The notes under the pieces: model-generated
Database searches by the model: none
Told to the model about the DNA's origin: nothing
Seen by the model: only the letters and a program-made list of their open reading frames with translations
Part shown: positions 23,201 to 35,046 of the stretch, piece by piece
How the letters are laid out: each line of letters starts with the position of its first letter
Position numbering within the stretch: the first letter of the stretch is position 1
Origin: Pachyseris speciosa
Taxonomy: Eukaryota > Cnidaria > Anthozoa > Scleractinia > Pachyseridae
Reading direction: 5' to 3'
DNA: 64,000 nucleotides
Assembly (NCBI GenBank): GCA_016490735.1
Contig: JAEMWC010001523.1
Span: forward strand, 7,501-71,500
Made by a program: the position numbers and the translations under genes

Positions 23201-26200
23201 AAATCAGATTTGCGATAAAGTAAGTTAATTTGTTGTATTTACTCATTTTATCAGTAGGTAATTAGATAATTAATTAGATACCTGACCCCTCAAGCATGTA
23301 CAGTAATGTAGTGCTTAAACGATAATTGTGTTTTAAATAAAGGATTTTACTTTACTTTATATACGTTTTTCAAATTTGCGAGAGCAAGAAGCACGTATTA
23401 GGATTAATTTTGCTTGTCAACACTGCACAGTTGCTCGATCGTGATTGGCTAGGATGTCAGCGAGCCAAACAATGGGAAAGGAATGTTGGCTTTGGGTAAG
23501 CAGGCGTTTGTGGGGAGGAGGTGAAATACGAGTCGCATAAAAACAACTGCGTGGGAGGCTACGTATTGATACAAACCGAGTGTCCTTCTCATAGGCCAGG
23601 TTACTGAGCATGCAATTGTAAAATGAGCTATTAGTTTGTAACACTGTTACAAATGTGTTGGACTGTATACATTTACACAACTGAATGTTACTATTAATTT
23701 CTGTGCATCTTTTTTTCAGATGATGACAAATACAATGTTGCTGAAGGTAAGTATTTTTGTGTATTTTTTGGCGATCAGTTTTGAATTAAAATTGTTACAG
23801 ACTAAAATGCGAACAATGCGTATAGTTACATGTAGATTTGAAAGAACCAAACTGGTTGAAAGTACCTTCAGATTTTTCCTGATTAAGCAGTGAATGAGCT
23901 GAAAACTGTTGGTATATTGGAATTGTTTTCTGTTTGAAATATTTCTGACCAGTTCAAATAATGTACATGTAGTTTCCTTCATCACTGATTAATTGCCATA
24001 CCTGGGAAGTCAAAATTATTTGCAAAACCTGGTCAAACAGCACATGATAATCGATTATAGTTAGGGGAGAAATTATGACTTTTTTTAAACTGTCAGTGGC
24101 TAACTTTTTACTGCAACAACAGCTTAAAAATTCAAATCAAAAACAAAATTTAAAGGGCAACATAATTTTATACCACTGAAACGGTTTTATTTGTAGTTAT
24201 GCAATCTTAAAGTTTGTAATTGTCTTATTTATCAGAGCCTCTATACCAAGTTTATGCCAGATGCACCCTTCAACGAGAGAGAAGCATCAGTCGCCAACGA
24301 ATGAGCAGTGATGTGTCAACGTCAAGTGACGAGTCTTTCTTGGAGGAGCTGGCGAAAGGAACACTGAGAAATATGAGAGTGCTGTGGAGTGAACTGCCAG
24401 AGGTTTGTAGCTAGAATATTCTGTAATGTTAACATCTACAATGTCAAGGGTTTTGCATTTTTATAAACACTGTCATGAAAACCCTTTTATTTACTATTGA
24501 AAGTCTAAGAGTACCTAAAGTAACTAATGTATAGTCAAAGTCACACACAAAGGCAAGTATCAACTCTCTCTGGCTATATGCTTTGAGCCCATTCATTTCT
24601 AGCATGATGGCAAACACAGACATCATTTTAAGAGTCTTAATCAAATAGGTACATGTACTATGGTACTATAAACTATCATTTACTTGAGACTCAACTGCTG
24701 AAAAGAAAAGAAAGAGTGAATGGACAAAAGGTTTTTCATGATTGTAATGGGTACTTTTTCGTAACAGGTTAAGGCAAGTGGAATTTTAGATGCCATAAAA
24801 CCAGATGAAAGGAAACGACAAGAGGTAACTTGTGCTTGTCTTTCTTATGAAAGTTTGGCTTTTCAAAATGAAACTGTTGTAATAATAATGCAGCTTCCCA
24901 CTCAGCCCATTTTCACCATTATCATCATTTGCCATTTTTCCCTTCTGCCTTCTGTCTCATATTTCACAGAAGGTGAAATACAACTCCCTTAAAAACGACT
25001 GTATCCATGGGAGGCTAATAGTTAACAATTAAACCTGGTTCACACTAGCGACATAACAACATAATGACGTGAACATAATGATATAAAAAGGACGATATCT
25101 CAACATAGAAAGGTTGTTATGTTTCCAGTGTGAACATGCAAACATAATGACATATTAGCAACAAAACAGCATGAAGATAATGACATAAAGAAAAAACTGA
25201 TCTTTTCTTTATGTTGTTATGTCGATGTCATTATGTTGTTATGTCACTAGTGTGAACCAGGCTTTATTGACCGAAGTGGAGGTGAATAGTGGTGGATATT
25301 TACCACCCCTTTCACAGACACGGAGACACGGAGGTGTTTTACTACATACCACACAAGCTGAATAATTAGCGAACCAAAACATTACTTTATGTGTGACAAT
25401 ATACTGACAAACGGTCGAAAATTGTAAAATCTTGCACGCTAGTTGCTCAGAGGTGAATAGTACTTGGTAATCATCTCCGAGTTAACCAATCAGAGCGCGC
25501 AAAAAGCACTATTCACTTCTGTGGTGTATACTTTCTACTAATAAGGGCTATCAACAGTGACTGCCCTTCAAACGTGTTTTATTTTTGTGGCTTCCATAAC
25601 ATAGTTACCATACGATTTTTTTTATTCCTGATACTATTGAATAGAATTTAACAGCAAGCTGATTTGTTTGTGGCTGTCTAGATGTCAAACAGGGCCCAGT
25701 TGCTCGAAGCATGGTTAGTGCTAACCCGGGTTAAAATACCATGACAACCTATAGGTTTTAATACATCTTAACCAATGGTTAGCGCTAACCATGCTTCGAG
25801 CAACTCAGCCTTGTTTTATACTTACGTTTTATCAATCAAATTATACATGAAAAAAAGATTCTATGCCAAATAAAAGAAGGGTTAATATTTGGTCCTCTGT
25901 CACATGACCACCAATAGCCTCGAGTATCATTACTATGGAAAGGATATCAATTAATAATCAATTAATGTAATTGTTGTAGGCAATGTTTGAGGTGATCACG
26001 TCAGAGGCAAGCTACTTAAGAAGTCTGAACATTCTGATTTCGCACTTCATCAACTCAGACGAGTTGGCCTCAGGCTCCTCTCTGTGTGTTTTAGAACGAG
26101 GCCAGTCTCACGTGCTGTTTTCAAACATCAGTGCTATCAAGTCTGTCAGCGAGAAGTAAGTTGGTTTGGGGTATTCAAGTGTCACGTGTGGTCAGTGTAA

Positions 26201-29200
26201 CTCTGTGGGGGTTGTTGTTGGCGGTGCTAATATTCATGATGAAAAAAAAATCACATCCCTCCTTTTGAAGGAAGTATGTTTTAAGCAATATGAAAGGGAC
26301 TTAAGATTCCAAAGTTGATGTTTACTGCAGCTTAAACAAAAACCCTCTAGGGCGAAGTATAGAGTTCTCCTTCCTTCCGTTTAACATAACTGACTCCCTC
26401 TCCGTGCATTTTAACGTAATTGGCCGTAGACACGTGGATGTGTGTTCCATTGTATTTTCTGATTTATATTTCCCAATATGTATCTCTTGTAATCTTTGTT
26501 CGAATAACATCTAAGCGGCCTTTTTGTATCAGCTTTCTCCAGGCCCTCCGAACGCGCCAGAAAGAGGCAGTGGTGATTTCAACCATCAGTGATATCATCG
26601 AACAGCATGTGAGTAAACAATTGCAATGCAGAAAATGTTGAAGCTAAATATTGCACTACTTAGCCAACCTATGTTCGAGTATTGTAAACCACTGCTGAAG
26701 CACAACAAAGAATATCCAGCACTTTTCTGGTTGTAAATATGCTTTCCTCCCCACCCACCCTCCCTTCCCTACGTTCTGCTCAAACTGCACCACTTGGGTA
26801 CTGATTATGAACAAATATCCTTGCACATATTGTGGATCCCCATATAATATTAGGAGGATGACAACCACAAAGACGCAGTAACCCTGTGGCTTGGGCCAGT
26901 CTATGGTCAATGTACGAAAAGTAACCCAGTCCATTTCTACACAGGCCAAGCAATTTTTCGAGGTTTACGTGAAGTACTGCTCCAATCAGATTTACCAGGA
27001 TAGAGCTTTGAAAAATCTGAGGTAAGGCGGAACAACCCGTCTCTCTTGTTTGTGAGTGGTTGAGATGGAGAGGCTTCTTGGTTAGCATGACTACTGGTAA
27101 ACCCAGCAGTTTACATTGTTGTCCTAATTGAACTAAGAAACATCTTCCTCTAGCACATAGTATGGGTGGACAGGGATTTGAACAAGGGTTTACAAACAAA
27201 TACTTCAAATATAACAAGGATACTTCACAAATTAATGTGATCAAGTAAGCTGAAGCCACTCAAAAGGCACTAAGGCCACAAGGTAGCGGGCATTACCCCT
27301 TAAATCTATCAAAGCAAAGATTGAGCCCAAGCATTAGCAGCCATGGACAGCTGTTTCGGCCTTGTTAGGCCTCATCAGCATGGCATAGCTAATGCTCAGG
27401 TACCCACATATCAATAAAACAAGCAATGAAAACGTAAAGCTTGTGGGATGTGGCTGGAGTGACAAGGATACTTCACAAATTAATGTGATCAAGTAAGCTG
27501 AAGCCACTCAAAAGGCACTAAGGCCACATGGTAGCGGGCATTACCCCTTAAATCTACCAAAGCAAAGATTGAGCCCAAGCATTAGCAGCCATGGACAGCT
27601 GTTTCGGCCTTGTTAGGCCTCATCAGCATGGCATAGCTAATGCTCAGGCTCAAGTACCCACATATCCATAAAACATATCCACATATCAATAAAACAAGCA
27701 ATGAAAAGGGGTAATGCCCGCTACCTTGTGGCCTTAGTGCCTTTTGAGTGGCTTCAGCTTACTTGATCACATTAATTTGTGAAGTATCCTTGTCACTCCA
27801 GCCACATCCCACAAGCTTTACGTCTTCAAATATAACAAGCTGTCAGAAGAAGAACCTGTATACCGGAATTATTACAATTCCCGTCCCCCACCCCTTAGAA
27901 GTACATTGTGGGTAAATGTAAGCAAAGATTAACTGTCATACTCAACATCTTTTGTGACTATGAACAGTTATGTCTCAATAATTAAAGGCTGATCAGAAAC
28001 CTTTATTACAGCTGCTTCTCTCCTTCACCTCTGTTGTTGGTTAAATGCCAATAAGCTCAGCCTTAATATCGCGAAAACCGAGTTTATGATTATTGGCTCT
28101 CCTCAGAAGCTTCTTGCTGAGAGTGTTGACGAAATCGACATCAATTTGGTAAACAAACGTTTCAAGAGAGTTTACCATTCGAAGTCGTTAGGTCTTACTA
28201 TCGACGATCGACTTTCCTGGTCTAACCACATTAACGAAGTCACTAGTGTAAAAAGGTATCCTCAGCAGTAGGTGCCCTGAGGAGTTAGGCCCTTTATCTC
28301 TCGATTCACTGCAATACAAGTCATAAAATATGGGAGTTTTCCAGTTGAGCGGAGCTTTTATGGCCTGTCTTACTGGTGTGTTTCTCATGTCGTGTCTGCA
28401 GGAAGAGTGTACGCTTTGCTGAGGTCGTGAAAAGGCTGCAGTCTGGTAAAGAGGTCCAGGGTTTGACACTTCAGTCGTTTTTAGTTCTTCCTATGCAGAG
28501 AATAACGCGGCTTCCTTTATTAGTAAACGTGAGTATGCCTTTGTTGTCTTTGTGTTCGTTCTTATGGCACGTGTCGAAGACTACATGCCCTGGCCTGATT
28601 GTAGCACTCGCCAGTTTTGAGGAAATGCCAATACACCACGAATATTCTCGTCTCAGGGCACTTATTTTTGTCATATTTCACCAATCACAAGTGTCTCGGG
28701 ACAAGGACACGTACTAAACAAACCGCCTTGAAAGAAAAGTAATTATTAGAAAAGGTGCTTGATGCAAGAATAGGGTTGAAATGAATCATTTTGTGACGTG
28801 AAGATTTAAGTGGCCAATTTTTAAGGTGGTTCGCAAATTCCAGCCCTGGCGAAAACTAAACGGGCACTGTGCCTTTGGTGTGAAACGCGCTTAACTTTAA
28901 ATTCAGTCTTGTTTCCTAATTCTATTTTCAGGCCATTTGCCATCGCTGTGAGGCGGGCAGTGAAGAGTTTAACAGGACAGACCGGGCTTTAGCTGCCATC
29001 AACAAGGTTAATAATTACTCTGCGTTTCTTCTGTCTGAATGGACTCCAAAAGGGTTATGGTCATGAAAGTGAGGCTTAAAACACAACAAGATACCTCACA
29101 AATTAATGTGATCAATCTGGTAAGCTGAAGCCACTCTTTGGGCACTAAGGCCAAGACACAAAAGGTCTAACAACGTGAACGTCTGCAGTGGTTATTATCA

Positions 29201-32200
29201 TTCAAAATCAAATTTGACGAGCAATCAGGAGAATTATTAAGAGGCACATTGTTTTGTCTCTTGAGGGGGGCCAACAAACGAACTCGGGCGAAGATGGAAT
29301 ATTCATGATTGTTGCTTGGTAAAACATGTGCAAAACGTTTAGAAGAAAATCTTTGTTCAGATAAATTACGTAAAGCCCACGCCATAAAGCTAAGATGAAT
29401 TTATTCAAAGACGGTTTTACACCCACTGTAAAAATGGTGTTATTGATTTACAGATTGTGAATGATTGCAATGAAGGGGCACGAAAAATGGAACGAATGGA
29501 AGAAATATGCGTTTTACAAACACAAATCGAATTCAAAACAAAGGTGAGGAAACAGTGCTGTCGAAAAGTAATATGTTTAAGTTTGTGCTAAACGTCTCCT
29601 AAAATAAAAGGTCATATTTTGCTTGAATGTGAAGCTTTCTTATTCTCCCAGGCTTTTCTGGCCATGAATATTGTTTCTCCTACAGATGTCACGTGCACCC
29701 CAAAAGGTTTGTTTAACTGTGAAACCTCTGTTTGGAAGGACTTAAAATTAAATGGCAAAATTGAGGTGAAATACGACAGTCTGGGAGGCTAAGAGAACGA
29801 GAAACTAAAATCATTTTCTTCATTTCTTCTCCAGCCACTTGCTTTGGCGACACCGTCTCGGTATTTGCTCAGACGAGGCGATATTGCTCAAATTGTGGAA
29901 GATTCAAGAAGCCCATTGAAGAAATTAAGACCTAAATTCAAACAGATCTACATGATGTTGTTCAACGATCTTCTACTTCTGACCAAGAAGAAAAGGTATG
30001 AGAGTTCACTGGCTCAATAAAGTCGCTAATGTCACCACCTCATTTTTTTTTTTATTTAAACAAAATTTATTTTTCGGCATTTGCTCTAAGAGCAGATAGT
30101 GCTCATCAAGAGAGCTTATGCCGTTTACATTATTATTATACATCACGGTCAAAGCTAAGACACAACAACGACAACAACAACGACAACAACAGAAACTAAA
30201 ACAATAAAATCATTTGAATATTAAACACAGTAAGGATACTTATTGTTGTATTGTGTTCTTGCATTGGTCCGGTGTTTTGTCATTTTACAAGCCATTTTCT
30301 CCAACATTGTCTCCGTTTCCTCCTATTGTATTAGTGGTCTCTTTTTCTAAGGGGTGGAGACGGTAGGAATGTAGTAAGGGCAATACGGATACCTCGGGAG
30401 TAACAGTGGGTACCAATTGCTTGGTTGGGGGGTGGGGGCAGGGGGGGGGGGGGGCTATAGGCTCTTGGCACTCACAAAACCGCGTAGTCGTTGTAAGATT
30501 TAAAGTTGTGAGCAGATTATTTCAGTCGTGATTACGCTAACCATGGTCATGCAGTTTTGAACTCGAAGTAATACAAATGTACTCTTTTACGGTTTTTCTT
30601 TCAGCGAGAATCGGTTCCAAGTTCTTGATTACGCCACAAGAAACATGACACAAGTCGACGAACCAAATGACTATGCTGTGAACGTCGATCACTTGTTTTC
30701 TCTGGTTTTACTTGAAAATTCAGAGGGGAAAACGAAGGAGTTCTTAATGGCGGGAAACAGCGAGTAAGTAATTTGGACTGAACTGTGTCAACAAAGAGCC
30801 AACGTCCCAATCGCTTTGGTTGTGGTTGGGAAATTGATGTTGATTTGGTTGGGAAAGTGATGTTGATTATTCTCTCAATTTGTTGGTCCCTATGTTAAAC
30901 CATGTAGGAATATCATAAGGACAAATTAAATGCCGATCATTACTGTCACTTGTTAACTACTTATATCCACTATCTACTTGGGACGGACCTGTTCTTGGAC
31001 AGCAGATGATAGCGCGCGGTTGTTCCACATTTAGTTGTAAATGTACATGTCTTATTTGTTCTAATTCTAGAACGGACAAAACTCGGTGGATGGAAGCGTT
31101 TAAACCACCGGCTGCTGAACAAGAAGGAGAAACCGTCTACGCATCCTGGGGTAAGATCATCTATACAGACCATTTATTCCATGTCATGACTGATTTGTTT
31201 CCTGTTATATTAATAACCCATGTTATCAGTGCTTTGTCTGATATCCGCGCGGTTGTACCTGTGTTATCTTTACTTGTAGACTGCCCTCAAGTAAACGCTC
31301 TTCATAACTACGTTGCTCAGCAGCCAGACGAACTTTCACTTTACGAGGGGGACGTCATCAATGTACTGAAGAAACTCCCCGATGGTAAGCTGATGAGTCT
31401 CTTGAACGACGGTTCCATCTGGCCCCAGCTGTACGGAGAGCAGATAACGTTATCCACCGGATAAGTCACTATCCAGCACTGATATGAACGTGTATGAGTT
31501 TTAGTACCTTTTATCCGCTGGATAAAGCTATCTGTCAGCTCTTTGAAAAACTGGAGTCTGGAGTGTAACTAGCAAATAAAAATACATTGAAGAAGTATAG
31601 CCTGGTAGTTAGGGCACCGGGAGTGTAATCTGGATATTGGCTTCACGTTATTCCAATGTGCAATTCCTGATTAACTCTATCGCCAACTGATCGGCCTCCC
31701 ACTAGCTGGGGTTTATGGAAATGTTTGCATTTTCTTTGTCACTAAGTAAACCGATTACTTTCCTGTATTTTTCTCTTTCGGGTTATAAGTGAGCATCTTG
31801 CCTTAGTATAATCTGCTTCACATTCCATTTTCTTGCGTCCACTTTGCCGTTTACGCTTGGTACCCATCCTTTTTTAATCAGTTCTGAGTATATTCGTTCA
31901 CATATTGTGTTCAAAATTCGTTTGTGTACACTTTCGTTGAAGCAAGTTGGACCGCTCGTGAAGGTCCCCCCTGGTCCCTGAGCAGACGCTGTAGGTCACG
32001 AGAGGTCCAGTATACGGTGTCAAGTGTTTTGGCAGAAAAGAGCAAAAACAAAAAACGGGAAAGGTCGGCATCGTGGTGTCGGTGGCTTAAGGAGGCTCGC
32101 ACAAGTGGTTTTTTTTTTTGGCCTTTGGGATTTACCTGTTGAAATCAAAGACAAGCTTCGATTTCTTTGACACTACATCAAGTAACAGCTGTTACCATAG

Positions 32201-33192
32201 CGACAGTAACGCGTGGCCGCTCATTTTGAACAAGGCCAATTATCTCGAAATCCAGTCAGACACTTCATAGCAAAACTTAAAGAGTGTAAACTACCCAAGT
32301 CTGGCTACTTATAGGCCAAATTAGAAAAAAATCTGTAAGAGCGTTTTCATGTAACTTGCAAATAAAGTTTTGAAGGCCGTGTTTGCTCATTCCCGTACTT
32401 TTCTTCAAGCTTTACAGGGGAATGTTAAATATTTACACTTATCTTCTCTGTTCAAGGAATTATCGTGGTAGCAAAGCATTTTCAATTTACCGACATTGAG
32501 CCTCATAGGTGGCTGTGATTGTAAGATATTTAAGTACGAAAAAAGGGCTAAATTTATGCAAATTGCGATCTTTATCACTTGTCCGTGATTCAAATATATT
32601 ACAATCACAGGTAAATGGGAGACTCAACATGAATTTTAATGTTTTGCTTCCTTGAACAGAGAAAAAAGTGCAAAAGTTCAATATTTCCCCGTAAAGCTTG
32701 ACGAAAACTTCAGGAATGAACAAAACCGGCCTTCAAAACTTTATTTTCAATTTACTTGAAAACGCTCTAACGGATTTTTTTCTAATTTGGCCAACAAGTA
32801 GCCGGACTTGAGTAGTTTACACTCTTTAAGTTTTGTTATGAAGTGTTTGAATGGATTTCGAGATAACTGGCCTTGCTCAAAGTGAGCAGCCACGCGTTGT
32901 CGTTGCTATGGTAGCGGCTGTTACTTGGAAACCAATGAGAAAACAAACTTTGATCATACGTCGAAAAGATGTACACCCCAAGCCTCTTTAATAGCGTTAA
33001 GTGTTCGATTTGGAGAGATGGTTGTTTAAGTTTGTTATCTGATTCCTCAATCCCCTTGGTTTTTCAATAGGCTGGTATCATGGCGAGAGATTATGTGATG
33101 GAACACAAGGCTGGTTTCCCGCCAACCACACCGAGGAAATACTCAATGAACATGTGCGTGCCGCAATTTGCGTCAGCGGTATAGACTGTTAG
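11284..33192 (+). CDS. Ephexin-family RhoGEF (DH-PH-SH3), 22 coding exons
   Basis: This should activate a Rho-family GTPase by GDP/GTP exchange at the actin cortex. Exons: 11284-11768, 12193-12911, 14061-14204, 16610-16891, 17272-17544, 17958-18134, 18318-18445, 18930-18966, 23720-23746, 24236-24402, 24768-24824, 25980-26155, 26533-26608, 26945-27021, 28402-28528, 28932-29006, 29454-29543, 29835-29995, 30605-30763, 31071-31150, 31280-31384, 33071-33192. All introns are GT-AG and phases match, giving 1247 residues. Residues 1-640 are rich in Pro, Ser and Lys with PPKP/PxxP motifs. Residues 635-736 are acidic with three [HR]EYxxPP motifs. The DH domain is about 830-1025 (QRITR at 974-978). The PH domain is about 1040-1160 (Trp1152 in its last helix). 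The SH3 domain is about 1177-1235 (ALHNY, GWFPANH). The DH sequence and DH-PH-SH3 order fit the ephexin group (NGEF, ARHGEF5/16/19/26), not one paralogue. The start is uncertain: the frame is open upstream to an ATG at 11179, but an acceptor-like TTGCAG ends at 11281. 5' UTR exons were not found. Confidence 0.92.
13057..13166 (+). repeat. Dispersed repeat (CTGACGAAGGGCTAACGC family)
   Basis: The sequence CTGACGAAGGGCTAACGCTT followed by ATCCCTGTACAGTGGTCAAT and CTCCATTGATAAACCAAATT recurs, in both orientations, within 46905-47285. It is a short dispersed repeat inside a RhoGEF intron. Confidence 0.6.
13534..13916. mobile_element. MITE, possibly pogo/Tigger-like
   Basis: The left end (CAAACCTTGATTATCCGAAC) is matched in inverted form at the right end (GGATAATTGAGGTTCG). 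A second inner pair contains the motif TCCGGATAATCGA. The termini resemble those of pogo/Tigger-type mariner elements, which carry an ATTATCCG-type repeat; that assignment is an inference. There is no coding frame. It lies in the RhoGEF intron between exons 2 and 3. Confidence 0.55.
14556..14790 (+). other. Possible alternative exon of the RhoGEF gene
   Basis: Within the intron between 14205 and 16609 lies a GC-richer open segment with a fairly coding-like composition. It starts Arg-Asp-Asp-Val-Glu-Gly and has a Ser/Arg-rich middle. An acceptor-like ATCAGTAG ends at 14555 and a strong donor-like GAG/GTAAAG is at 14688/14689; otherwise the frame runs to TAA at 14788-14790. Its frame fits the exon 1 donor at 11768 (phase 2) but not the neighbouring exons at 14204 (phase 1) or 16610. 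It could be a terminal exon of a short isoform lacking the catalytic domains, or simply chance. Confidence 0.25.
20385..20650 (+). repeat. 40-bp tandem repeat array, left arm
   Basis: Four to five copies of a 40-bp AT-rich unit (containing TATTCAATGTTTTGATATTT and TGTTCAATAAACC) are followed by degenerate copies. The unit itself holds two related 20-bp halves. It is the inverted partner of the longer array at 21530-21985. Confidence 0.85.
20784..20987 (+). pseudogene. Coding-like segment in foldback arm, left copy
   Basis: A 67-residue open frame, starting Met-Asp-Asn-Leu-Leu-Glu-Glu-Ile, recurs almost identically on the minus strand at about 21170-21400 in the other arm. The minus-strand frame continues into the central unpaired region for roughly 50 more residues. 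The amphipathic Leu/Glu-rich composition looks protein-derived, but I do not recognise a family. It could be a captured gene fragment or a relic of the parent transposon's protein. Confidence 0.35.
21530..21985 (-). repeat. 40-bp tandem repeat array, right arm
   Basis: About ten copies of a 40-bp unit (AAATATCGAAACATTGAATA plus TAATTTTGGTTTATTGAACA) lie head to tail, inverted relative to the left-arm array. Positions where copies differ (ATCGAA/ATCAAA and TTTTGG/TTTCGG) vary between units, which suggests expansion after the arms formed. There are no unique spacers, so it is not a CRISPR array. Confidence 0.9.
22601..23719. other. Rest of RhoGEF intron 8
   Basis: AT-rich intronic sequence with no gene. 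A segment near 23515-23565 (GGTGAAATACGAG...GGGAGGCTACG) recurs in degraded form near 24970-25015 and 29763-29795, indicating a short dispersed repeat. The acceptor for the exon at 23720 is preceded by a T-run. Confidence 0.4.
25032..25263. mobile_element. MITE, CCTGGTTCACACTAG termini
   Basis: The left end AACCTGGTTCACACTAGCGA is inverted at the right end, finishing TCACTAGTGTGAACCAGGCT. Inside, the repeated words ACATAACAACATAATGACG and their complements make most of the element self-complementary. TTA is present on both flanks. It lies in the RhoGEF intron before exon 12. Confidence 0.75.
25338..25538. mobile_element. Second copy of the 5270-5466 MITE, inverted
   Basis: The segment from ACATACCACACAAGCTGAAT to GGTGTATACTTTCTA matches the reverse complement of 5270-5466, with about 80-85% identity by eye. 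This includes the TAACCAATCAGAGCGCGC block. Confidence 0.7.
25693..25810. mobile_element. Short hairpin MITE, CAGTTGCTCGAAGC termini
   Basis: CCCAGTTGCTCGAAGCATGG plus TTAGTGCTAACC is inverted at GGTTAGCGCTAACC plus ATGCTTCGAGCAACT. The arms are about 33 bp around an AT-rich loop. No coding frame. Confidence 0.8.
27219..27823. mobile_element. Composite repeat with 16-bp target-site duplication
   Basis: Two direct copies of a 248-bp unit (starting GATACTTCACAAATTAATGT at 27219 and again at about 27467) are followed by an inverted partial copy ending at AAGCTTTACGT (27823). The host sequence CTTCAAATATAACAAG flanks both sides exactly (27203-27218 and 27824-27839). Each full unit holds a palindromic motif around GGCCTTGTTAGGCC. 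The same family is at 40510-40816, also with a long target duplication, and in part at about 29090-29157. Long duplications point to a retrotransposition-like insertion; no RNA polymerase III promoter was recognised. Confidence 0.75.
28012..28372 (+). mobile_element. LINE reverse-transcriptase fragment
   Basis: A plus-strand frame reads through the thumb region of a non-LTR reverse transcriptase. It has Leu-Asn-Ile-x-Lys-Thr-Glu-Phe-Met-Ile, then Lys-Ser-Leu-Gly-Leu-x-Ile-Asp-Asp near 28180-28210, then Leu-Ser-Trp-x-x-His-Ile. Past about 28250 the match continues with stops and frameshifts. The fragment ends about 30 bp before the RhoGEF exon at 28402, so the acceptor region lies just beside it. 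It is dead and truncated at both ends. Confidence 0.7.
32087..32992. mobile_element. Foldback MITE in last RhoGEF intron
   Basis: The left end TTAAGGAGGCTCG is inverted at the right end (AAGCCTCTTTAATA). Long imperfect arms follow: TAACAGCTGTTACCATAGCG (left) against CGTTGCTATGGTAGCGGCTG (right), and CTTAAAGAGTGTAAACTACC (left) against GTAGTTTACACTCTTTAAG (right). The axis is near 32520. Arms reach about 400 bp. It ends about 80 bp before the final coding exon at 33071. Confidence 0.8.
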
Positions 33193-34351
33193 CGGCATCC
33201 AAGCATCTGATTGGTGGAACGCTGAAGTTGTGATCACGTGATAATTGTAGGCTTCAAACAAATTAAGACGGATTTTAATTTTGTAAATAAACGTCATTTC
33301 AGGTTTCGACAATGACAGGTGTATTTTAATATAAAGTATTTTTACATAGCCAAATGTATTTTATCAGCTTTCTATTTTTTGGTAAATAACGATAATTATG
33401 TAAACTAGCAATGCTTACTTTTAGAATTAGAAGAACATGTGTCATATGTTGTTTTCTTAAATTTTGTAGAATTTTCAAGTTGTAATGATTAGCTTACTGA
33501 GAAATTTATGCAAAGTGTGTTCGAATTACAGCATGACCTTGATAGCGTTTTAATTGTAAGGTCATCCCATGCAGTCAATGTCATCCAAATTAATAAAAGC
33601 ACAGTTCTGTGTTCTAGTTCTAGTTCTAGTGTTTTATACAATTTTGCAAACATTGATCGGAACTAAAATAGCACTGATATTTAGTTTATTATTCATTTTA
33701 ACTTTTAAAACCCTTTATTTTCTCCGTTTGACAAGACGGGTTTAGCTGTTCAGTAATATAAATAGGAAAAGTAAGAGAAAATTTCGGTTTTATGCAATCA
33801 CAATTGACTGCAATTATTCGTATAACAATATAGTTCTTATGTGAAAAACTTTTACATCAGTCAGAGCATTCGCGTTGTCAAATTTATTTTAGTGGCAAAA
33901 GTAATATATTAGTGAATATTGCAAAGTTGCCATCGAGAATGAATATTTTCTTAATAGTAGAAACCTATTGCTATCTTTGTATTAATTGGCTTTTCGCTTG
34001 TATACATGCACTTTTTATCTCTTAGACAGAAATATGTTGTTGTCTTACTAATGTGGATAATGAAATATACACAATCACCAAAGCAATACAGTGAAGAATC
34101 TGTACATTGGAGTTTTAAGTGATAATGTAATGTATATATTGTATTGAATACTACATGTGAGGTTTTTTGTATGGCTGGATATGTAAGGTAAATTGGTCTG
34201 TACGAGTTAGCTTTATTTTCGATGAAATGATAATAGCATAGACAAAAAAATAATTCATCAGTTTGATGGAGTTAGAGAAATGTATTTTCTTACTGAATGT
34301 TTTTTTTTTTGTTCGTCCTTTTGTTTTGTGTTTCTATCGAAAAGAAATCTT

Positions 34352-34357
34352 AATAAA
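34352..34357 (+). terminator. Polyadenylation signal AATAAA, RhoGEF 3' UTR
   Basis: An AATAAA lies 1.16 kb after the RhoGEF stop and is followed by TG-rich sequence (CTTGGTCAACTATTGTGTTT). Nearer candidates AATAAA are at 33286-33291 and 33592-33597, so alternative 3' ends are possible. The true cleavage site cannot be chosen from sequence alone. Confidence 0.45.
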
Positions 34358-35046
34358 CGTTTGAAACTTGGTCAACTATTGTGTTTAATGCTTAGAAAAA
34401 TCAATGAAACTGGAGGGGGTCGTGATACCCGTGTTCACACTATTTATATATATAAGTAAGGAGCGTCTGTATAATCTTATTATTGTAAACCTTACATCAA
34501 ACCTGCACTTACAATAGCATATTCATACCATTCTATGATAGCACAAGCTACGAATGGAGACTTTTTTTTTCAGCTTCCCAAACTAACAGGGCAATTTGGC
34601 ACCTGCAGGCGTCCGGTAAAATCCGAAAAACCGCAGTTCATAATGGTGATTCAATTTTCGAAACGGAATGAAAACTTCGAATTTCCTTTACCAATGGTCT
34701 CTATTTTTTTCCATTATAGCGTGCAAAGTCCGCAAAATTAAAGTTTGTTAAATCCAATTTTCTTAAAGATGAATTTCCACGCAAACTTTGTCATGATTGT
34801 CATGTAATGCATTGCGTTGATAAAAATTCTTCAGCATTAAACTAACAAACAATTATAACAAAGCAAAGAGACAAGCAAGGTTTAGGAGTATCTTATTCTG
34901 GTGTTCATCAAAAGAGGAAAAAAATCCAAGAGAAAAAAAAAAAAAGAAAAAAGATTCAAATTTACGAAACAATGAAGATTAGCGCTACTGAGAGTGGTGC
35001 CGCGCCTTGTAAGATCGCCTTCACTCCGCCTTCCAAGAGGCAATCA

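Noticed and set aside
26780..27259. 159-codon minus-strand frame
   Set aside because: It runs antisense across a RhoGEF exon (26945-27021) and into the composite repeat, with no recognisable domain. A similar start at 40779 is just the same repeat family.
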